NCBI RefSeq assembly: GCF_963975345.1
Contig: NZ_CAXBGE010000009.1
Span: forward strand, 1-64,000
Length of the DNA stretch: 64,000 nucleotides
Direction of reading: 5' to 3'
Source of the DNA: Maricaulis sp963975345
GTDB lineage: Bacteria > Pseudomonadota > Alphaproteobacteria > Caulobacterales > Maricaulaceae
A program made the position numbers and the translations under genes. Of this stretch, positions 61,309 through 64,000 are shown one piece after another (the stretch's first letter is position 1; every line of letters begins with the position of its first letter). The notes under the pieces are model-generated. The model had not been told where the DNA came from and ran no database searches. It was given only the letters and a program-made list of their open reading frames with translations.

Positions 61309-62337
61309 ATGGCCATTGACCGCGGCAGAGCGATTGAAGACCCCAGCAAAATGACTGGCGCCGAAAAGGCCGCCGTCATTCTGCTCGCTTTGGGTGAAGA
61401 CGATCACGGCCTCTGGAGTCACCTCGATGAAGAAGAGATTCGCGAAGTCTCTTCGGCCATGTCCAATCTGGGAACCGTCACAGCCGTGGCTGTCGAGAAG
61501 CTGATCGTCGATTTCGTCGGTCAAATGTCATCGACCGGATCGTTGATGGGCTCGTTCGAGGCAACCCAACGCCTGCTCGGCTCATTTCTGCCCGGCACAA
61601 AAGTCGACACCATCATGGAAGAGCTGCGCGGCCCCGCCGGCCGTACCATGTGGGACAAGCTGGGCAATGTGAACGAGGTCGTACTCGCCAATTATCTCAA
61701 GAATGAATACCCGCAGACGGTCTCTGTCGTGCTCTCGAAGGTCAAGGCCGAGCACGCCGCCCGTGTGCTCGGATCACTGCCTGAGGATTTCGCCCTCGAA
61801 GTCGTGACCCGCATGCTGCGGATGGAACCGGTTCAGCGCGAAATTCTCGACAAGATTGAAGAGACGTTGCGCAACGAATTCATGTCCAATCTGGCGCGGA
61901 CCTCCAAGCATGACAGCCATGAGATGATGGCCAGCATTTTCAACAATTTCGACCGCCAGACCGAGAACCGTTTCCTCGCCGCGCTGGAAGAACGCAATCG
62001 TGACAGCGCCGAAAAGATCCGCTCGCTCATGTTTGTGTTCGAAGATCTCTCCAAGCTCGATCCGGGCGGAATCCAGACCCTGATGCGCGCCATCGACAAG
62101 GACCAGATGGGCCTGGCGATGAAAGGGGCCTCCGACAGTCTGCGCGATCTTTTCTTCTCCAACATGTCGGAGCGGGCCGCGAAAATCATGCGCGAAGACA
62201 TGGCCGCGCTCGGCCCTGTACGCCTGAAGGATGTCGATACTGCCCAGCAAGGCATTGTCGCACTCGCCAAAGACCTGGCTGCCAAGGGCGAGATCCTTCT
62301 CGCCGATGGCGGCGCCGACGACGAATTGATTTATTGA
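61309..62337 (+). CDS. fliG: Flagellar motor switch protein FliG
   Basis: A 342-residue rotor protein: N-terminal domain binding FliF (KMTGAEKAAVILLALGED), middle domain with the EYPQTVSVVLSKVKAEHAARVLGSLPEDF segment (EHPQ-type motif, here EYPQ), and the C-terminal torque domain (MFVFEDLSKLDPGGIQTLMRAID, LRDLFFSNMSERAAKIMREDM) carrying the charged helix that meets the stator. It starts 2 bases after fliF. Confidence 0.96.
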   Translation: MAIDRGRAIEDPSKMTGAEKAAVILLALGEDDHGLWSHLDEEEIREVSSAMSNLGTVTAVAVEKLIVDFVGQMSSTGSLMGSFEATQRLLGSFLPGTKVDTIMEELRGPAGRTMWDKLGNVNEVVLANYLKNEYPQTVSVVLSKVKAEHAARVLGSLPEDFALEVVTRMLRMEPVQREILDKIEETLRNEFMSNLARTSKHDSHEMMASIFNNFDRQTENRFLAALEERNRDSAEKIRSLMFVFEDLSKLDPGGIQTLMRAIDKDQMGLAMKGASDSLRDLFFSNMSERAAKIMREDMAALGPVRLKDVDTAQQGIVALAKDLAAKGEILLADGGADDELIY

Positions 62338-62350
62338 GGATGGCCCGGAT

Positions 62351-63001
62351 ATGAGCCCGACGAAATTTGATTTCGACACCGAGTTCGATCGCGACGGCCA
62401 GATCCTGCGTGACGGCGAGAGCTATAAGCGTTTCTTCACCCAGGACGATATCGACTCGGCACGGATGTGGGGCGTCGAGGAAGGCCGCGAGATGGAAGAA
62501 GGCCGTTGCGCCGAGTCGCTGCAAGCCATCGGTGCGCAAATGCAGATCATTCTGTCGCGCCTGGCCGATGAATCGGCGTCCTTACGGGCTGGCGCGACGC
62601 AGTTGGCGCTCGCCGCCGCCCGAAAAATTGCCGGCGAAGCGCTCAATTCCTTCCCGATCGACACAATCGAACAACTGGCTGCCGAAGCCGTGCAGGATTT
62701 GCGCGACGAACCACGCCTGTCCGTGCGCTGCGCCCCGGAACTGGTTGAAGACCTGGCCGAGCGACTGGAACGCACAGCCCGCGAACTGGGCTTTGAAGGT
62801 GCCATCCGGGTACGCGGGAATGCCGAAATAACCGGCGCCGATGTGCGCCTGGAATGGGCGACCGGCGCTATAGAGCGCTCGGCTGCTGAAATCGACGCCC
62901 GCTTGGGCGAAGTCGTGGCGCGCTGGCTCGCGGCCGCATCCGAAGAAGAATCCGCTTCACCCGCAACGGCCGATCCCGCCGTCAACGCGTCTGCGGCATA
63001 A
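62351..63001 (+). CDS. fliH: Flagellar export ATPase regulator, FliH/FlbE type
   Basis: A 216-residue protein in the position where Caulobacter has flbE, between fliG and fliN. Helical N-terminal half (DIDSARMWGVEEGREMEEGRCAESLQAIGAQ) and FliH-like C-terminal half (AARKIAGEAL, LSVRCAPELVEDLAERLERTARELGFEGAIRVRGNAEITGADVRLEWATGAIERSAAEIDARL). It would tether the export ATPase to the C-ring. Sequence similarity in this family is low, so the call leans on gene order. Confidence 0.85.
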   Translation: MSPTKFDFDTEFDRDGQILRDGESYKRFFTQDDIDSARMWGVEEGREMEEGRCAESLQAIGAQMQIILSRLADESASLRAGATQLALAAARKIAGEALNSFPIDTIEQLAAEAVQDLRDEPRLSVRCAPELVEDLAERLERTARELGFEGAIRVRGNAEITGADVRLEWATGAIERSAAEIDARLGEVVARWLAAASEEESASPATADPAVNASAA

Positions 63002-63012
63002 GGAGGCTGACC

Positions 63013-63372
63013 ATGCCCGATAATACAAGTTTCGACCTGCCGGAACTCGACAAGGACTCCGTGCCAGTCCCCGTTGAAAACGATCAGACCGGCCAAGGGA
63101 TGATGGAAGAAGAAGCCAAGAGCGCGGCCGATCTGGCGCCGGTGTTCGATGTTCCGGTCAATATTTCAGCGGTGCTGGGAAAGGCGCATATCGACGTCAA
63201 CTCCCTGCTCAAATTGACCGCCGGCTCGGTGGTCGAACTCGATCGCAAGATCGGCGAAGCGATCGATATCTACGTCAATAATCGCCTCGTGGCGCGCGGC
63301 GAGGTCGTCGTTGTCGACGACCGCCTCGGCGTGACCATGACGGAAATCATCAAGGACGGGGATGCTGCGTAA
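63013..63372 (+). CDS. fliN: Flagellar motor switch protein FliN
   Basis: A 119-residue C-ring protein. The SpoA domain is complete: FDVPVNISAVLGKAHIDVNSLLKLTAGSVVELDRKIGEAIDIYVNNRLVARGEVVVVDDRLGVTMTEII. The acidic N-terminal 35 residues are variable in the family. AGGAGG at 63001-63006 serves ATG 63013. Confidence 0.96.
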   Translation: MPDNTSFDLPELDKDSVPVPVENDQTGQGMMEEEAKSAADLAPVFDVPVNISAVLGKAHIDVNSLLKLTAGSVVELDRKIGEAIDIYVNNRLVARGEVVVVDDRLGVTMTEIIKDGDAA

Positions 63373-63411
63373 GCGGCTGCTCGAGACAATGAACACAATG
63401 GAGCGGACATC

Positions 63412-64000
63412 ATGCGAGTCCTGATCGTCGGAAGCCTGGGTGGGCAATTGCACACCGCCACCAAAATCGCGATAGACCGCGGCGCCTCCGTGTCGCAGGT
63501 CGACACGATCCAGCAAGCGACGGCGCATTTGCGCGCCGGGCGCGGCGCCGATCTGATCATGGTCGATTTGTCGTTGGATATTCAGGCCCTGATTGCCGCC
63601 AATGAAGCGGAACGGATCATCGTTCCGGTCGTGGTCTGCGGCGTCAATGTCCGCCCCGAAGCCGCTGCGGCCGCGATCCGCGCCGGGGCCAAGGAATTCA
63701 TTCCGCTGCCACCCGATGCCGAGCTGATCGCCGCCATCCTCGAAGCCATTTCCGATGACGAACGCCCGATGATCGCCCGCGATCCATCGATGCAGACCGT
63801 CATCACCCTGGCTGACCGGATTGCCGGTTCCGACGCTTCGGTGTTGATCACCGGCGAAAGCGGCTCGGGCAAGGAGGTCATGGCCCGCCATGTCCATGCC
63901 AAGTCCAAGCGTGCCGGTGCCCCCTTCATCTCGGTCAATTGCGCCGCGATTCCGGAAAACCTGCTCGAATCCGAACTGTTCGGCCATGAAAAAGGGGCCT
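63412..64000 (+). CDS. flbD: FlbD, sigma-54-dependent flagellar activator (5' part)
   Basis: The first 196 residues of an NtrC-type activator; it continues past the right edge. The N-terminal receiver-like domain (MRVLIVGSLGGQLHTA) lacks the acidic pair that normally follows the first strand, so standard phosphorylation is doubtful. An Asp remains in LIMVDLSLD. The AAA+ domain begins with the Walker A GESGSGKE at residues 148-155 and reaches FISVNCAAIPENLLESELFGHEKGA. FlbD activates late flagellar genes and represses fliF in Caulobacter, which matches the sigma-54 promoter before fliK here. Confidence 0.93.
   Translation, partial: MRVLIVGSLGGQLHTATKIAIDRGASVSQVDTIQQATAHLRAGRGADLIMVDLSLDIQALIAANEAERIIVPVVVCGVNVRPEAAAAAIRAGAKEFIPLPPDAELIAAILEAISDDERPMIARDPSMQTVITLADRIAGSDASVLITGESGSGKEVMARHVHAKSKRAGAPFISVNCAAIPENLLESELFGHEKGA

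Overview
The window is high-GC bacterial chromosome with dense gene packing and many 4-bp stop/start overlaps. Its gene content points to a flagellated alphaproteobacterium close to the Caulobacterales/Maricaulales (Hyphomonadaceae-type) lineage. The evidence is a Caulobacter-like flagellar block (fliK-flgD-flgE, sciP, fliF-fliG-fliH/flbE-fliN-flbD), TTAA-N7-TTTA CtrA-type boxes before sciP and fliF, an alphaproteobacterial SOS box (GTTC-N7-GTTC), an imuA-imuB-dnaE2 cassette and a sphingomonad-style TonB receptor. Species cannot be assigned from the sequence alone. I saw no rRNA, tRNA, CRISPR array, insertion sequence or prophage.

Layout. 1-1.1 kb: two copies of the start of an SRAP (YedK/HMCES-like) gene flank a low-GC lipoprotein gene. 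1.3-7.8 kb: SOS mutasome operon imuA-imuB-(DUF559)-dnaE2, then a BlaI-like regulator. 7.8-16.8 kb: two divergent units around a TetR gene. Leftward runs hydrolase-TonB receptor-hydrolase. Rightward runs TetR-acyl-CoA ligase-MaoC-degenerate MaoC-PYROXD2-like oxidoreductase. Together they look like an uptake and CoA-activation pathway for an unidentified compound. 16.8-25.6 kb, leftward: ppa, gltD-gltB, and a 4-hydroxyproline epimerase with a DapA-family partner. 25.8-29.4 kb: exported zinc metalloprotease coupled to a beta-propeller-like lipoprotein.

29.4-40.3 kb: a complete branched-chain amino-acid operon ilvD-ilvC-ilvG-ilvM-leuA-ilvE-leuC-leuD-leuB. It is preceded by a Val/Leu/Ile-rich leader peptide and a terminator, so classical attenuation is likely. 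40.4-47.4 kb: a secreted protein, a palindromic repeat, the branched-chain 2-oxoacid dehydrogenase genes (leftward) with a divergent Lrp-type regulator, then thiolase and GNAT genes. The window therefore holds both synthesis and breakdown of branched-chain carbon.

47.4-51.4 kb: CPBP membrane protease, ParDE toxin-antitoxin, a two-gene DUF2589-type pair of unknown function, and mnmA. 51.4-64 kb: flagellar genes. flgK-flgL run leftward and fliK-flgD-flgE rightward, with a sigma-54-like promoter before fliK. sciP follows, then the fliF operon, which runs off the right edge inside flbD. The least understood parts are the DUF2589 pair, the DUF559 protein built into the mutasome operon, and the TetR/TonB/CoA-ligase cluster.
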